Shown here: piece after piece, positions 36,872 through 46,146 of the stretch | Layout of the letters: the number at the start of each line of letters is the position of its first letter | Numbering within the stretch: the first letter of the stretch is position 1 | Made by a program: the position numbers and the translations under genes | Assembly: GCF_029760855.1 (NCBI RefSeq) | Contig: NZ_SOSI01000004.1 | Coordinates: 124,001-188,000, forward strand | Length of the DNA stretch: 64,000 nucleotides | Reading direction: 5' to 3' | Source: Erythrobacter litoralis | GTDB taxonomy: Bacteria > Pseudomonadota > Alphaproteobacteria > Sphingomonadales > Sphingomonadaceae | Notes under the pieces: generated by a model | What the model saw: the letters and a program-made list of their open reading frames with translations, nothing else | What the model was told of the DNA's origin: nothing | Database searches by the model: none

Positions 36872-38422
36872 ATGCATCCGATTACGCACGCGCAGACGCG
36901 CCCCGATCACCCCGCCATCGTCATGGCGGGCAGCGGGGAGACGGTGACCTATGGCGAGATGGACGCCTACGCCAATCGCTTCGCCCAATTGATGCGCGCA
37001 CGCGGATTGAAGCGCGGCGACCACGTCGCCGTGCTGATGGAAAACAGCGCGGATCATCTCCAGATCGTATGGGGATCGCAGCGCGCAGGCACGATGATCG
37101 TGCCCATTTCCACGCGGCTGACCGCACCGGAAATCTGCTACATTCTAAAAGACGCAGGCGTGAAGCTGCTGATAACGTCGCGCGTTTTCGACGAAGTGGC
37201 GGCGGGCATTCGCAAGACTTGCGCCGATGTGCCCCTGCTCGTCGTCGGCGGAGATGGCGGCGAGGATTACCGGGCCGCGCTCGCTGCGCAAAGTAGCGAG
37301 CCCATCGCGGATCAGGCCCCCGGACAATACATGCTATATTCGAGCGGTACGACAGGCCGGCCCAAAGGCGTCCGCCCCGCGCCGCCCGAGAGCGACGATA
37401 TCCTCGCGACGAACCCGCTGGTGGGGCTTGCCGTGATGGGCGCCGGCTGGCCGTCGGACGGCTCGATGGTCTATCTCTCGCCCGCTCCGCTTTACCATGC
37501 CGCGCCATTGGGATGGTGCACCACGGCGCATCGGCTCGGCGCGACTGTGATCGTCATGGAGAAGTTCGATCCCGAAACGGCACTGGCCGCAATCGAGAAA
37601 TACGGGGTGACGGACAGTCAGTGGGTGCCGACGCACTTCGTACGCATGCTAAAGTTAGACCCGGCACTCCGCACGAAATACGACCTTTCGACCCACGCAC
37701 GCGCAATTCATGCTGCCGCGCCGTGCCCGGTGCCGGTCAAACGCGAGATGATCGAATGGTGGGGGCCGATCATCATCGAATATTACGCCGGATCCGAAGG
37801 CATCGGCATGACGCTGATCAAGAGCGAGGACTGGCTGGCGCATCCCGGAAGTGTGGGCAAGGCGATCCACGGCAAGGTCCATGTCTGCGGACCCGATGGC
37901 GAGGAATTGCCGCCGGGCGAGGACGGGCAGCTGTTCTTCGAGAACGACACCATTCCGACCTATCACAACGATCCCGAAAAGACCGCCGATGCCATGCACC
38001 CGGAAGGCTGGATGACGCTGGGCGATATCGGCCATCTGGACGCAGACGGTTACCTCTACCTCACCGATCGAAAGAGCCACATGATCATCTCCGGCGGGGT
38101 TAACATTTACCCGCAGGAGATCGAAAACCTGCTGGTGGCGCATGAGAAGGTAATGGATGCGGCAGTCATCGGTGCGCCCTGCCCCGATTTCGGCGAGAAG
38201 GTCGTCGCCGTGGTGCAGCCGGTAAGGATGGATACCGCGGGCGAGGCGTTGGAGGCCGAATTGCGCGATTATCTCGCGCCGGAACTTGCCCGGATCAAGA
38301 TGCCCAAACTGTTCGACTTCCGCGCCGAATTGCCGCGCGAGGCGAACGGCAAGCTCTACAAACGCGAACTGCGCGACGAATACGCGCGCCGCGCCGAAGA
38401 AGAGACCGAACGCGCCGGATAA
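36872..38422 (+). CDS. AMP-dependent acyl-CoA synthetase
   Basis: A 516-residue ANL-superfamily ligase. The ATP-binding P-loop is YSSGTTGRPKGV, the adenylate-binding block is EYYAGSEGIG, the hinge is YLTDRKSHMIISGGVNIYPQ and the catalytic Lys is in ANGKLYKREL. It activates a carboxylic acid as acyl-AMP and then acyl-CoA; the family includes fatty-acyl and long-chain ligases, and the substrate cannot be read from sequence. The ATG at 36872 (MHPITHAQTRPDHPAIV) is preferred over an upstream in-frame start. It appears monocistronic. Confidence 0.88.
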   Translation: MHPITHAQTRPDHPAIVMAGSGETVTYGEMDAYANRFAQLMRARGLKRGDHVAVLMENSADHLQIVWGSQRAGTMIVPISTRLTAPEICYILKDAGVKLLITSRVFDEVAAGIRKTCADVPLLVVGGDGGEDYRAALAAQSSEPIADQAPGQYMLYSSGTTGRPKGVRPAPPESDDILATNPLVGLAVMGAGWPSDGSMVYLSPAPLYHAAPLGWCTTAHRLGATVIVMEKFDPETALAAIEKYGVTDSQWVPTHFVRMLKLDPALRTKYDLSTHARAIHAAAPCPVPVKREMIEWWGPIIIEYYAGSEGIGMTLIKSEDWLAHPGSVGKAIHGKVHVCGPDGEELPPGEDGQLFFENDTIPTYHNDPEKTADAMHPEGWMTLGDIGHLDADGYLYLTDRKSHMIISGGVNIYPQEIENLLVAHEKVMDAAVIGAPCPDFGEKVVAVVQPVRMDTAGEALEAELRDYLAPELARIKMPKLFDFRAELPREANGKLYKRELRDEYARRAEEETERAG

Positions 38423-38594
38423 CGTTCTGCGGAGCGCGCCGACGGATCGACGAAATCGGTAATAGCGTTCCCGATTTTTCTACCCAAATCGCCGGCTTTC
38501 TGCTAGGTGAACCACATGATTACAACAGTAGGACGATGCGCTTTCGGCTCCGGCTGACGGCGCGTTTTCCCGCATCGGGAAAAAGGGGGGACAC

Positions 38595-39218
38595 ATGACT
38601 TTGCTCGAACCGTACAACATGCCGTTCGCCGTCGCGCTCGGCCTGATGCTGGTGCTGTTTGTGATCCAGTTGCTCGGCTTTCTCGATATCGACTTCGATC
38701 TCGACACCGATGCAGATGCGGAGGTTTCGGCCGGTCCTGTCGAGGGGCTACTGACGCTGCTCGGCCTTGGGCGGATACCGCTCACCGTATGGCTGGTGAT
38801 TTTCCTGCTTTTCTTCGCCGGCATCGGCGTGAGCCTGCAGGACTTCGCCGCCAGCCTGACCGGCAACCCGCTTGATGCGTGGTTGGCAGGACTGATCGCA
38901 GGCGGGGCAGCGGTGCCGGTGACGGGGGTTCTGGCCCGCCCGGTCGGTCGCATCCTGCCTAAGGACGAAACCAGCGCGGTCAGCACCGATACTTTGCTCG
39001 GTCGCCGCGCGCGGATTACCGAAGGCGTGGCCCGCAGCGGCTCGCCTGCCCGCGCCAAGGTGCGCGATGTGCATGGGCAAAGCCATTTCGTGATGGTCGA
39101 ACCGCACGAAACTGCGTCTGAATTTCACGCCGGAGATGAAATCGTTCTCGTCCGGCGGGAGAACAACACTTTTTTTGCGACTGCGCTGGCAGAGCGCCGC
39201 CTGTCGCCGCTGAACTGA
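38595..39218 (+). CDS. yqiJ: YqiJ-type (NfeD-like/OB-fold) membrane protein
   Basis: 207 residues. Three hydrophobic helices lie at about 10-30, 54-80 and 92-115, followed by a C-terminal OB-fold-like domain (LLGRRARITEGVARSGSPAR, then VRRENNTFFATAL). These proteins are NfeD-type partners of flotillins. The gene starts after GGGGGGACAC and ends 25 bp before the flotillin gene, so the two form the conserved yqiJ-yqiK pair. The pair is thought to organise membrane microdomains and fluidity. Confidence 0.85.
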   Translation: MTLLEPYNMPFAVALGLMLVLFVIQLLGFLDIDFDLDTDADAEVSAGPVEGLLTLLGLGRIPLTVWLVIFLLFFAGIGVSLQDFAASLTGNPLDAWLAGLIAGGAAVPVTGVLARPVGRILPKDETSAVSTDTLLGRRARITEGVARSGSPARAKVRDVHGQSHFVMVEPHETASEFHAGDEIVLVRRENNTFFATALAERRLSPLN

Positions 39219-39243
39219 CCCTGGGGGTATTGAGGAGGGAACT

Positions 39244-41022
39244 ATGGATATTCTATCGAACGGCCTCGTGCTGATCATCGCGGTAATCATCGCCGTTTTC
39301 GTGATCGGCCTGTTTCTGGCCAAGCTTTATCGCCGCGCCGCGAAGGAGACCGCTTTCGTGCGTACCGGCGTAGGCGGCGAGAAAGTCGTGATGAACGGCG
39401 GCGCCCTGGTGCTTCCGGTCTTTCACGAGACCATGCCGGTCAACATGAACACGCTGGTGCTCTCGGTCGTCCGCCGCGACGGCGAGGCGCTTATCACGCT
39501 CGACCGGTTGCGGATCGACGTGAAGGCCGAGTTCTACGTCCGCGTGAAGCCCGATAGCGAGGCGATCGCGATGGCCGCGCAGACGCTGGGTCAGCGCACG
39601 ATGCAGCCGGAAATGCTAAAGGACCTCGTGGAGGGCAAGTTCGTCGACGCGCTGCGCTCCGTCGCGGCCGGCATGACCATGAACGAGTTGCACGAACAGC
39701 GCGCCGACTTCGTCCAAAAGGTGCAGCAGGTCTCGTCCAACGATCTTGCGATGAACGGGCTCGAACTGGAATCGGTCTCACTCACCGGTCTCGATCAGAC
39801 AAGTATCGAGCATTTCAACGCCAACAACGCCTTCGACGCTGAAGGTCTCACCAAGCTGACCGAACAGATCGAGGCGCGCAAGAAACTGCGCAACGATATC
39901 GAGCAGGACACGCGCGTGCAGATGGAGACCAAGAACCTTGAGGCCGACATGCGCAGCTTCGAGATCAGTCGCGACAACGAATATGCCCGGCTGGAGCAGG
40001 AGCGCGAAGTGGAAACCCGCCGCGCCAAGCAGACCTCCGAAATTGCCCGCGAACAGGCGGAGCGCAACCGCGAGGCCGAGGCTGCCCGGATCGAGGCGAA
40101 GAAGCAGGTCGACGCGCAGCAGATCGAGGCCGACCGTCTGGTCGAAGAGGCACGGATCGACCAGATGCGCGCGCTCGAAATCGCTCGGCAGGAACAGCAG
40201 ATCGCGGTGCAGAACAAGAGCCGCGAGGAAAGCCAGGCTAAGGCGGAGGCCGACGAGGCGCGGGCCAAGGCGGTCGCTGCGGAGGAACAGGTCGCGACCA
40301 GCCGCGAGAGTGAGGTGGCCGAACGCCAGAAGAAGATCGAATTGATCGAAGCATCGAAGCAGGCCGAGCGCGACGCGATCAAGATCCGCGTCGACGCCGA
40401 AGCCGAAAAGGACGCCGCATCGAACCGCGCCGAAGCCGCCCGGCTGGAAGCGCAGGGCGAGGCGGAAGCCGAAAAGCTGCGGGCCGAAGCCGCGCGGGTG
40501 CGCTTCGAAGTCGAGGCGGCCGGTCAGCGCGCGATCAACGAAGCGGCGAACATCCTGTCGTCCGACCAGATCAGCCTGCAGACCAAGCTGGCGCTACTTA
40601 ATGTCCTGCCCGAGCTGGTGCGCGAGAGCGCCAAGCCGATGGAGGCAATCGAAAGCATCAAGATCGTGCAGGTCGATGGGCTCACCAATGGCGGCGGCAA
40701 AGGCGCCGGCGGCGGCGCGGGCGCGTCGAATGGCGGCGGATCGGGAAATCTCGCGACCGACGCAGTCAGCGCGGCCTTGGCCTACCGTGCTCAGGCACCG
40801 GTGCTCGACGGGCTGATGAAGGAGCTGGGCCTCGATGGGTCTTCGCTCAACAGCCTCGTGAAAGGTCCGGCCGAGCAGACCGGCGGCATGAAGGCCAGCG
40901 ATGAGCGGAAGGAGCCGAAGGACGAACGCAAGGCGATCGGTTCTAACGGCAAAGCCAAAGAGCCTTCGGTCGAATACGATTACGACTTCGACGAGGAGGA
41001 CGGCGACTCCGCCGACGCATAA
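39244..41022 (+). CDS. yqiK: Flotillin-family protein (YqiK type)
   Basis: 592 residues. An N-terminal membrane helix (about 8-27) is followed by an SPFH/band 7 domain (FVRTGVGGEKVVMNGGALVL, then RLRIDVKAEFYVRVKP). Next comes a coiled coil of about 250 residues very rich in Glu, Ala and Arg, then a Gly-rich linker (GGGKGAGGGAGASNGGGSG) and an acidic end (YDYDFDEEDGDSADA). Flotillins oligomerise on the inner membrane. AGGAGGGAAC precedes the ATG. It is the second gene after yqiJ and is followed by a strong terminator. Confidence 0.93.
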   Translation: MDILSNGLVLIIAVIIAVFVIGLFLAKLYRRAAKETAFVRTGVGGEKVVMNGGALVLPVFHETMPVNMNTLVLSVVRRDGEALITLDRLRIDVKAEFYVRVKPDSEAIAMAAQTLGQRTMQPEMLKDLVEGKFVDALRSVAAGMTMNELHEQRADFVQKVQQVSSNDLAMNGLELESVSLTGLDQTSIEHFNANNAFDAEGLTKLTEQIEARKKLRNDIEQDTRVQMETKNLEADMRSFEISRDNEYARLEQEREVETRRAKQTSEIAREQAERNREAEAARIEAKKQVDAQQIEADRLVEEARIDQMRALEIARQEQQIAVQNKSREESQAKAEADEARAKAVAAEEQVATSRESEVAERQKKIELIEASKQAERDAIKIRVDAEAEKDAASNRAEAARLEAQGEAEAEKLRAEAARVRFEVEAAGQRAINEAANILSSDQISLQTKLALLNVLPELVRESAKPMEAIESIKIVQVDGLTNGGGKGAGGGAGASNGGGSGNLATDAVSAALAYRAQAPVLDGLMKELGLDGSSLNSLVKGPAEQTGGMKASDERKEPKDERKAIGSNGKAKEPSVEYDYDFDEEDGDSADA

Positions 41023-41038
41023 GCGCCCGAAACAATTA

Positions 41039-41075
41039 GGGGGATGCGAGCAATCGCGTCCCCCCCCCTTTTTTT
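41039..41075 (+). terminator. Strong terminator after the flotillin gene
   Basis: An 11-bp stem (one T-G pair) from GGGGGATGCGA and TCGCGTCCCCC closes a GCAA tetraloop. It is followed by four more C and then seven T. It starts 16 bp after the stop codon and is the strongest intrinsic terminator in the window. The run of nine C followed by seven T is also the longest homopolymer tract here. Confidence 0.9.
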
Positions 41076-41149
41076 CATTTCATACCTATCGTTCGCCCCG
41101 AGTTTGAAATCTCATTGATTAAAACCGCCGCTTTCCCCAACCGAACGGC

Positions 41150-42151
41150 ATGACCTCTCACCGGTATACCATGCCCCCCGAATGGGCGCCGCAGGACTGG
41201 CTGTGGATCGGCTTCCCCCATGACGCCGAAGAATGGCCCGAGGTTCTCCCCCGCGCGCAGGAGCAGATCGCGGCCTTCGCCAATGTCGTTGCCGAAAGCG
41301 GACAGGCGGTGCGCCTGCTGGTGCGCGATGCGGCGAACGAGGCACGCGCGAAGGCGCTCGTTTCCGGCGCAGTCACGCTCGAGTGGCGAACCTATGGCGA
41401 TGTCTGGCTGCGCGATACCGGGCCGCTGATTGTCGCCGATGCCCAAGGCGAGCGGGCGGCGCGGCGCTTCGCCTTCAACGGCTGGGGCGGCAAATACCTG
41501 ATGGACGGAGACCGGACCATCGGCGCCGAACTGGCGGCCAACGAAAACCTCCCCCTTAAAACTGCGGACTGGATCCTCGAAGGCGGCGCGGTGGATAGCG
41601 ACGGAACGGGCCTCGCCGTGACGACGGAGCAATGCCTCCTCAACCCGAACCGCAATCCCGATCTGACCCGCGAGGACATCGAGCAGCGTTTGGCGGACAC
41701 GCTTGGCTTCACGCGCATCCTCTGGCTCGGCGACGGACTGATCAACGATCACACCGATGGACATGTCGACAACCTCGCCCGCTTCGTCGCCCCGAACACG
41801 CTCGCTTTGCCCCGCGCGACGGGCAAGGACGATCCCAATGCCGACATCTATGCCGATGCCAAGGCGCGGGCCGAGGCCGCAGGCGTCACGGTGAAGGAGA
41901 TACCCTCGCCCGGCCGCGTTACGAGTGGCGAGCGGATAGAGCCGGCGAGCTACGCCAATTTTGCCGTCACCAGCAATCTCGTGGTCGTGCCGACCTTCGG
42001 CAGCCCATATGACGAAGAGGGGGTTGCCGCCATCGCCGCCCTATTTCCCGATCGCGCGACCATCGGCCTGCCCGCCGATGCCGTGCTTGCGGGCGGCGGC
42101 GGTTTCCACTGCGCGAGCCAGCAAATGCCGAGCGCGGGTTGGCGCGTTTAA
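41150..42151 (+). CDS. aguA: Agmatine deiminase
   Basis: A 333-residue porphyromonas-type peptidylarginine deiminase fold. Conserved blocks are PPEWAPQDWLWIGFPHD, DVWLRDTGP, FNGWGGKY, EGGAVDSDGTG, HTDGHVDNLARF and the nucleophilic Cys321 in GGGGFHCASQQMP. It hydrolyses agmatine to N-carbamoylputrescine and ammonia in polyamine synthesis. The usual partner, N-carbamoylputrescine amidase (aguB), is not adjacent. It has its own promoter region after the flotillin terminator. Confidence 0.94.
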   Translation: MTSHRYTMPPEWAPQDWLWIGFPHDAEEWPEVLPRAQEQIAAFANVVAESGQAVRLLVRDAANEARAKALVSGAVTLEWRTYGDVWLRDTGPLIVADAQGERAARRFAFNGWGGKYLMDGDRTIGAELAANENLPLKTADWILEGGAVDSDGTGLAVTTEQCLLNPNRNPDLTREDIEQRLADTLGFTRILWLGDGLINDHTDGHVDNLARFVAPNTLALPRATGKDDPNADIYADAKARAEAAGVTVKEIPSPGRVTSGERIEPASYANFAVTSNLVVVPTFGSPYDEEGVAAIAALFPDRATIGLPADAVLAGGGGFHCASQQMPSAGWRV

Positions 42152-42177
42152 CGCTTCGTTAGGATATTGCGCGCAGA

Positions 42178-42315
42178 ATGCAGGGCATGGCAAAAGCTGT
42201 CGCCCTCGCTCGCACTCATATCGCGCCGCTTCGTATGGCCGATTATGCCCGTGCCGCCATCGTCAGCGGCTGCGGGATCGCATTGGCGCTCGCCGGGCCG
42301 ATCCTCCCGCTCTGA
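42178..42315 (+). CDS. Possible small membrane protein (45 residues)
   Basis: A short frame 26 bp after aguA: MQGMAKAVALARTHIAPLRM, ending in the hydrophobic stretch VSGCGIALALAGPILPL. One helix could span the membrane. Its stop lies 4 bp from the convergent TauE-like gene. A weak AGGA is 13 bases upstream of the first ATG; the second ATG (42187) is an alternative start. The tight fit between neighbours supports it, but there is no homology evidence and it could be chance. Confidence 0.35.
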   Translation: MQGMAKAVALARTHIAPLRMADYARAAIVSGCGIALALAGPILPL

Positions 42316-42319
42316 CGAA

Positions 42320-43060
42320 TTAGCCGAGCGCTTTCACCAGCGCCGCCACCGCGGCCGCGCCCAGCACCACGCCCACGCATATTCGCCAGGTCCGGTCCGC
42401 GATCCGGCCCGATGCCTTGTCGCCCAGCCAATTGCCCAGCAGCACGGCAGGAAAGAGCAGCGCGGCCAGCACCGCGAGCGTCCCGTCGAGCACGCCGATT
42501 GCCGCCCCGCTGGCCAGCCCGGTGGTAGAGGCGCAGGTAAAGATCAGCAGCATTGAGGCCTTGGCGGTCTCGCGCGGAATGTCGCGTCCCACATAATAGG
42601 GCACGACCGGCGGGCCGGGCATTCCCGCATAACCCGTCATCAAGCCGCTTAATATGCCGACCCCTCCGGTAGTCGCCGGATGGTGCGACATCGCGCCGCG
42701 CCGCGGGAGCAAAATCGCGGCGAAGGCCGACAGGGCGATGAAGGCGATGACCACGCGTGCGACGGCCGGAGTGGTCAGGGTAAGAACATAGAGGCCGACG
42801 GGCGTCGTCACCGCGACCAGCGCGATAATGATCCATGCCGATCGCTCCGCATTACGCAACAACCGCCGGATTTCCGACAGGCCGATGAAGACCGATAGGA
42901 AATTCGTCAGCAGGACGGCATGAACCGGAGACAACGCCAGCGCGAGGATCGGCACCAGCAGGATCGCCATCCCGAACCCGGTCAATCCGCGCACGAATGC
43001 CGATCCGAACGCGGCCAGCAGCACGGCGAGAATTTGGGCGGCGGTGAAAGCGTCGAGCAT
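42320..43060 (-). CDS. TauE/SafE-family permease
   Basis: 246 residues, with about eight hydrophobic helices in two repeats. Repeat signatures are FGSAFVRGLTGFGMAILLVP near the N-terminus and GVGILSGLMTGYAGMPGPPV at the middle. TauE/SafE proteins export sulfite, sulfoacetate or other organosulfur anions; the substrate here is unknown. The ATG at 43060 is preferred (MLDAFTAAQILAV). It starts 2 bp after the phosphoesterase stop, so the two are co-transcribed. Confidence 0.85.
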   Translation of the reverse strand: MLDAFTAAQILAVLLAAFGSAFVRGLTGFGMAILLVPILALALSPVHAVLLTNFLSVFIGLSEIRRLLRNAERSAWIIIALVAVTTPVGLYVLTLTTPAVARVVIAFIALSAFAAILLPRRGAMSHHPATTGGVGILSGLMTGYAGMPGPPVVPYYVGRDIPRETAKASMLLIFTCASTTGLASGAAIGVLDGTLAVLAALLFPAVLLGNWLGDKASGRIADRTWRICVGVVLGAAAVAALVKALG

Positions 43061-43062
43061 GC

Positions 43063-43899
43063 TTATCGTGGCGGCCCGAAGGTCACGAGCCACACGTCCG
43101 GCGGCGCGCCCAGGCGCAGGGGCAGGATGCTGGTGCCGAGGCCTGCGCCCACGAACACGGTCTGGCCGCCGTCACGGATCTTTCCGCAAGCGAAACGGTC
43201 GCCATAGCGCGACATGGTTGCGATCGGGCCGATGACAGGCAGGCTGATCTGCCCGCAATGCGTGTGCCCGGCGAAGATGGCGGAGACGGGGCGCGGCAGA
43301 CCGGGCACGATATCCGGCGTATGGCTGACGATCAGGGTCGGACCGGTGCCCAAGGCATCGAGCGCGGCGAATGTCGCGGGGATATCATCATGGCCTGTGT
43401 AATCGTCGTCCACTGCACCGATCCGCACCGGACCGCGCCGCACCGCTTCGTTCCGAAGAACGGTAATCCCGCGTGTCTCGAGCGCCGCGATCATCGCGTC
43501 GAGATCGACCCAGTGATCGTGATTACCCGGCGCTACGATCATGCCGTAGCGCGCTTTGAACGCGGCGAAGGGCGCGGCAACCTGCTCTTCAGTATAGATC
43601 TTCGTTGCGGTGCCCTTTTCGCTGATGAGGTCGCCCGCAATCAAGATAAGATCGGGCGACAGGCGGTTCAGCCGCTCGGCAATCCGCACGACGCGTTCGG
43701 GCGGCATGTCCGGCCCCGAAACATGGACATCCGACAGGGCCAGTACGCGCAGCGGCGGTACACCGTCCGGCCAATCGCTGACCGGGACATACGCTTTACG
43801 GACGATCGGATCGGCGCGCGCATTGGAATAACCCAGTGCGAGCAGTCCGATGCCGAGTGCCAGAGCGGCAAGCAGGGCGAGGCCGAGATTCCGGCGCAA
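43063..43899 (-). CDS. Membrane-anchored metallophosphoesterase (YaeI-like)
   Basis: 278 residues. An N-terminal signal anchor (about 5-28, GLALLAALALGIGLLALGY) is followed by the calcineurin-type domain: ALSDVHVSGP, IAGDLISEKG, APGNHDHW, SHTPDIV and GHTHCGQ. The ligand set is complete. This branch includes YaeI-like phosphodiesterases found at the membrane, some acting on lipid-linked substrates. It lies 7 bp after the thrS stop and 2 bp before the TauE-like gene, so readthrough from thrS is likely. Confidence 0.88.
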   Translation of the reverse strand: MRRNLGLALLAALALGIGLLALGYSNARADPIVRKAYVPVSDWPDGVPPLRVLALSDVHVSGPDMPPERVVRIAERLNRLSPDLILIAGDLISEKGTATKIYTEEQVAAPFAAFKARYGMIVAPGNHDHWVDLDAMIAALETRGITVLRNEAVRRGPVRIGAVDDDYTGHDDIPATFAALDALGTGPTLIVSHTPDIVPGLPRPVSAIFAGHTHCGQISLPVIGPIATMSRYGDRFACGKIRDGGQTVFVGAGLGTSILPLRLGAPPDVWLVTFGPPR

Positions 43900-43906
43900 G
43901 GTCCGG

Positions 43907-45937
43907 TCAGCTTTCGCGCAAGTCCGGCGGCGTCGCGGCGTCCTTCAGCATGGCAATGGCGTCATCGAGCGGCATGATTTGCTGCTCCTTCTCGCCCAGC
44001 GTGCGGACGGCGACGGTGCCCTCCTCCGCCTCGCGCTTGCCGACCACGAGCAGGTGCGGGACTTTGGCAAGACTGTGTTCGCGCACCTTGTAATTGATTT
44101 TCTCGTTCCGAAGGTCGCTTTCCACACGGATGCCCGCCGCCTTCAGCTTGGCAACCGCCTCTTCCGCATAGCCGTCGGCATCCGACACGATGGTCGCCAC
44201 CACCGCCTGCACCGGGGCAAGCCAGACGGGCAGACGCCCGGCGAAGTGCTCGATCAGAATACCGATGAACCGTTCATACGATCCGAAAATAGCGCGGTGA
44301 AGCATGACGGGGCGATGCTTCTCGCCATCCTCGCCGACATAGCTCGCATCGAGCCGGTCGGGCAGCACGCGGTCGCCCTGGATCGTGCCGACCTGCCAGG
44401 TGCGGCCGATCGCATCGGTCAGGTGCCATTCGAGCTTGGGCGCATAGAACGCGCCTTCGCCGGGCAGTTCCTCCCAACCATACTCCTCGTTCGCCATGCC
44501 TGCTTCGGCCACCGCGTCGCGCAGCTCCTGTTCGGCCTTGTCCCAGTCCGCCTCGCTGCCGAAGCGTTTTTCGGGCCGCAGCGCCAGCTTCACATCGTAA
44601 GTGAAGCCGAAATCGGAATAGACCTCGTCCGCCAGCTTACAGAAGGCGCGGACTTCCTCGACCACTTGCGCCTCGGTGCAGAAGATGTGCGCATCGTCCT
44701 GCGTGAACTGACGCACGCGCATCAGCCCATGTAGCGCGCCATGCGGTTCGTTGCGGTGGCAACAGCCCATTTCGCCCAGCCGGATCGGCAGGTCGCGATA
44801 GCTGGTAATTCCCTGTTTGAAGACGAGGACATGCGCCGGGCAATTCATTGGCTTGATCGCCATCCAGTCCGCATCGGACGCGACCTTGGGGTTCGCGCCC
44901 TCGCCGTCATTGTCGTCGCCTAGCCCGTCAACCTCCGGGACGATGTCCGGCACGGCGAACATGTTCTCAGCATATTTGCCCCAATGGCCGGACTGCTCCC
45001 ACTGGCGCACATCCATCAGTTGCGGCGTCTTGATCTCGCGATAGCCCGCATTGTCCATCTTGCGGCGCATATAGGCTTCGAGCTCGCGCCAGATGCGATA
45101 GCCCTTGGGGTGCCAGAAGACGCTGCCGTGCGCCTCTTCCTGCAGGTGGAACAGATCCATCTCGCGGCCCAGTTTGCGATGGTCGCGCTTGGCGGCTTCC
45201 TCTAGCCGGGTGAGGTGGGCGGCAAGCTGCTTCTTGTTGAGCCAGCCGGTGCCATAGATACGCGTCAGCTGCGGATTGTTCTGGTCGCCGCGCCAATATG
45301 CACCCGCCACCCGCGTCAGCTTGAACGCCTGCGGATCGAGCTTGCCGGTGCTGGCAAGGTGCGGGCCGCGGCACATGTCGAGCCAGTCCTCGCCCGACCA
45401 ATAGACGGTGAGTTCCTCGCCGTCCGGCAGTTCTTTCGCCCATTCGGCCTTGAAGACCTCCCCGTCCTTCTCCCACTTCTCGATCAGCGCTTCGCGGCTC
45501 CATACCTCGCGGCGGAGCGGCTTGTCGGCTTTGATGATGCGGCGCATTTCCTCCTCGATCGCGGGAAGGTCGTCCACGCTGAAGGGATCGCGGCTGTCGG
45601 GCGCCTTGACGTCGTAATAGAAGCCGTCGTCGGTCGAGGGGCCGAAGGTGATCTGCGTTCCGGGATAGAGCGACTGCACCGCCTCGGCCAGCACATGGGC
45701 ATAGTCGTGACGGGCGAGTTCGAGGGCGTCCTCCTCGTCGCGGCTCGTTACCAGCGCCAGCTCGGCATCGGCTTCGAACGGGCGATTGATGTCGCGCAAT
45801 TCCCCGTCGACCCGCGCGGCGATAGCAGCCTTGGCGAGACCCGGCCCGATGGCGGCGGCGATATCGGCGGGGGTCGCGCCCTCTTCCACTTCACGCACCG
45901 AGCCATCCGGCAGGCTGATCTTGAGCAATTGCGTCAT
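43907..45937 (-). CDS. thrS: Threonyl-tRNA synthetase
   Basis: A 676-residue class II synthetase. Domains in order are TGS ([18 protein letters not shown]), the second editing domain with [10 protein letters not shown] and YYDVKAP, the catalytic core with [12 protein letters not shown] (zinc Cys), [17 protein letters not shown], motif 3 region and the C-terminal anticodon domain ([15 protein letters not shown]). The start at 45937 gives [12 protein letters not shown]. It is preceded by a 200-base leader with a Thr-rich short frame and hairpins, which suggests control by attenuation. The phosphoesterase and TauE-like genes follow without a clear terminator. Confidence 0.97.
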   Translation of the reverse strand: MTQLLKISLPDGSVREVEEGATPADIAAAIGPGLAKAAIAARVDGELRDINRPFEADAELALVTSRDEEDALELARHDYAHVLAEAVQSLYPGTQITFGPSTDDGFYYDVKAPDSRDPFSVDDLPAIEEEMRRIIKADKPLRREVWSREALIEKWEKDGEVFKAEWAKELPDGEELTVYWSGEDWLDMCRGPHLASTGKLDPQAFKLTRVAGAYWRGDQNNPQLTRIYGTGWLNKKQLAAHLTRLEEAAKRDHRKLGREMDLFHLQEEAHGSVFWHPKGYRIWRELEAYMRRKMDNAGYREIKTPQLMDVRQWEQSGHWGKYAENMFAVPDIVPEVDGLGDDNDGEGANPKVASDADWMAIKPMNCPAHVLVFKQGITSYRDLPIRLGEMGCCHRNEPHGALHGLMRVRQFTQDDAHIFCTEAQVVEEVRAFCKLADEVYSDFGFTYDVKLALRPEKRFGSEADWDKAEQELRDAVAEAGMANEEYGWEELPGEGAFYAPKLEWHLTDAIGRTWQVGTIQGDRVLPDRLDASYVGEDGEKHRPVMLHRAIFGSYERFIGILIEHFAGRLPVWLAPVQAVVATIVSDADGYAEEAVAKLKAAGIRVESDLRNEKINYKVREHSLAKVPHLLVVGKREAEEGTVAVRTLGEKEQQIMPLDDAIAMLKDAATPPDLRES

Positions 45938-46138
45938 GTCTTCGTCATCCGTTTGATCTCGGCGCGCCTGTGCCACAAGGCGGCGCGCACCGGAAGGGCG
46001 GTGTCGCTCGGAGAGTACGGTTTCGGGTAGGGGACACCGACCGCCCGAAACCGGGCGGCGGTGCTCGCGTCAATCCGCGCGCACCCGCCCCCGGCTGACC
46101 GGGGTGGTGGTAGTGCGCGTGGTGAACGGCGTTTGCAT
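45938..46138 (-). promoter_or_regulatory. Candidate transcription attenuator in the thrS leader
   Basis: On the minus strand the leader contains, in order: (1) CCCCGG at 46104-46099 pairing with (2) CCGGGG at 46094-46089, a 6-bp pause hairpin inside the leader-peptide codons; segment 2 extended to 46082 (CCGGGGGCGGGTG) can instead pair with (3) 46063-46051 (CACCGCCGCCCGG), 11 of 13 positions; segment 3 can also pair with (4) 46047-46035 (CGGGCGGTCGGTG), a 12-bp stem with one bulge. The 1:2, 2:3, 3:4 series is the classical attenuator scheme. A further alternative is GGTTTCGGG (46052-46044) with CCCGAAACC (46027-46019). The 3:4 stem is not followed by a U-run, so the termination step is unproven. 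Confidence 0.65.
46070..46138 (-). CDS. Threonine-rich leader peptide of thrS
   Basis: A 22-codon frame, ATG 46138 to TGA 46070. The peptide begins MQTPFTTRTTTTP and ends VSRGRVRAD. Seven of 22 codons are Thr, six of them between codons 6 and 12. It has no ribosome binding site, but a promoter -10 box lies 8 bases before the ATG, so the mRNA would start at or next to the A of the ATG (leaderless, as I recall for rhizobial trpL). Ribosome stalling on the Thr codons when charged tRNA-Thr is scarce would cover segment 1 of the attenuator and free segment 2. This is inference from layout. Confidence 0.6.
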   Translation of the reverse strand: MQTPFTTRTTTTPVSRGRVRAD

Positions 46139-46146
46139 GTGGCAGG

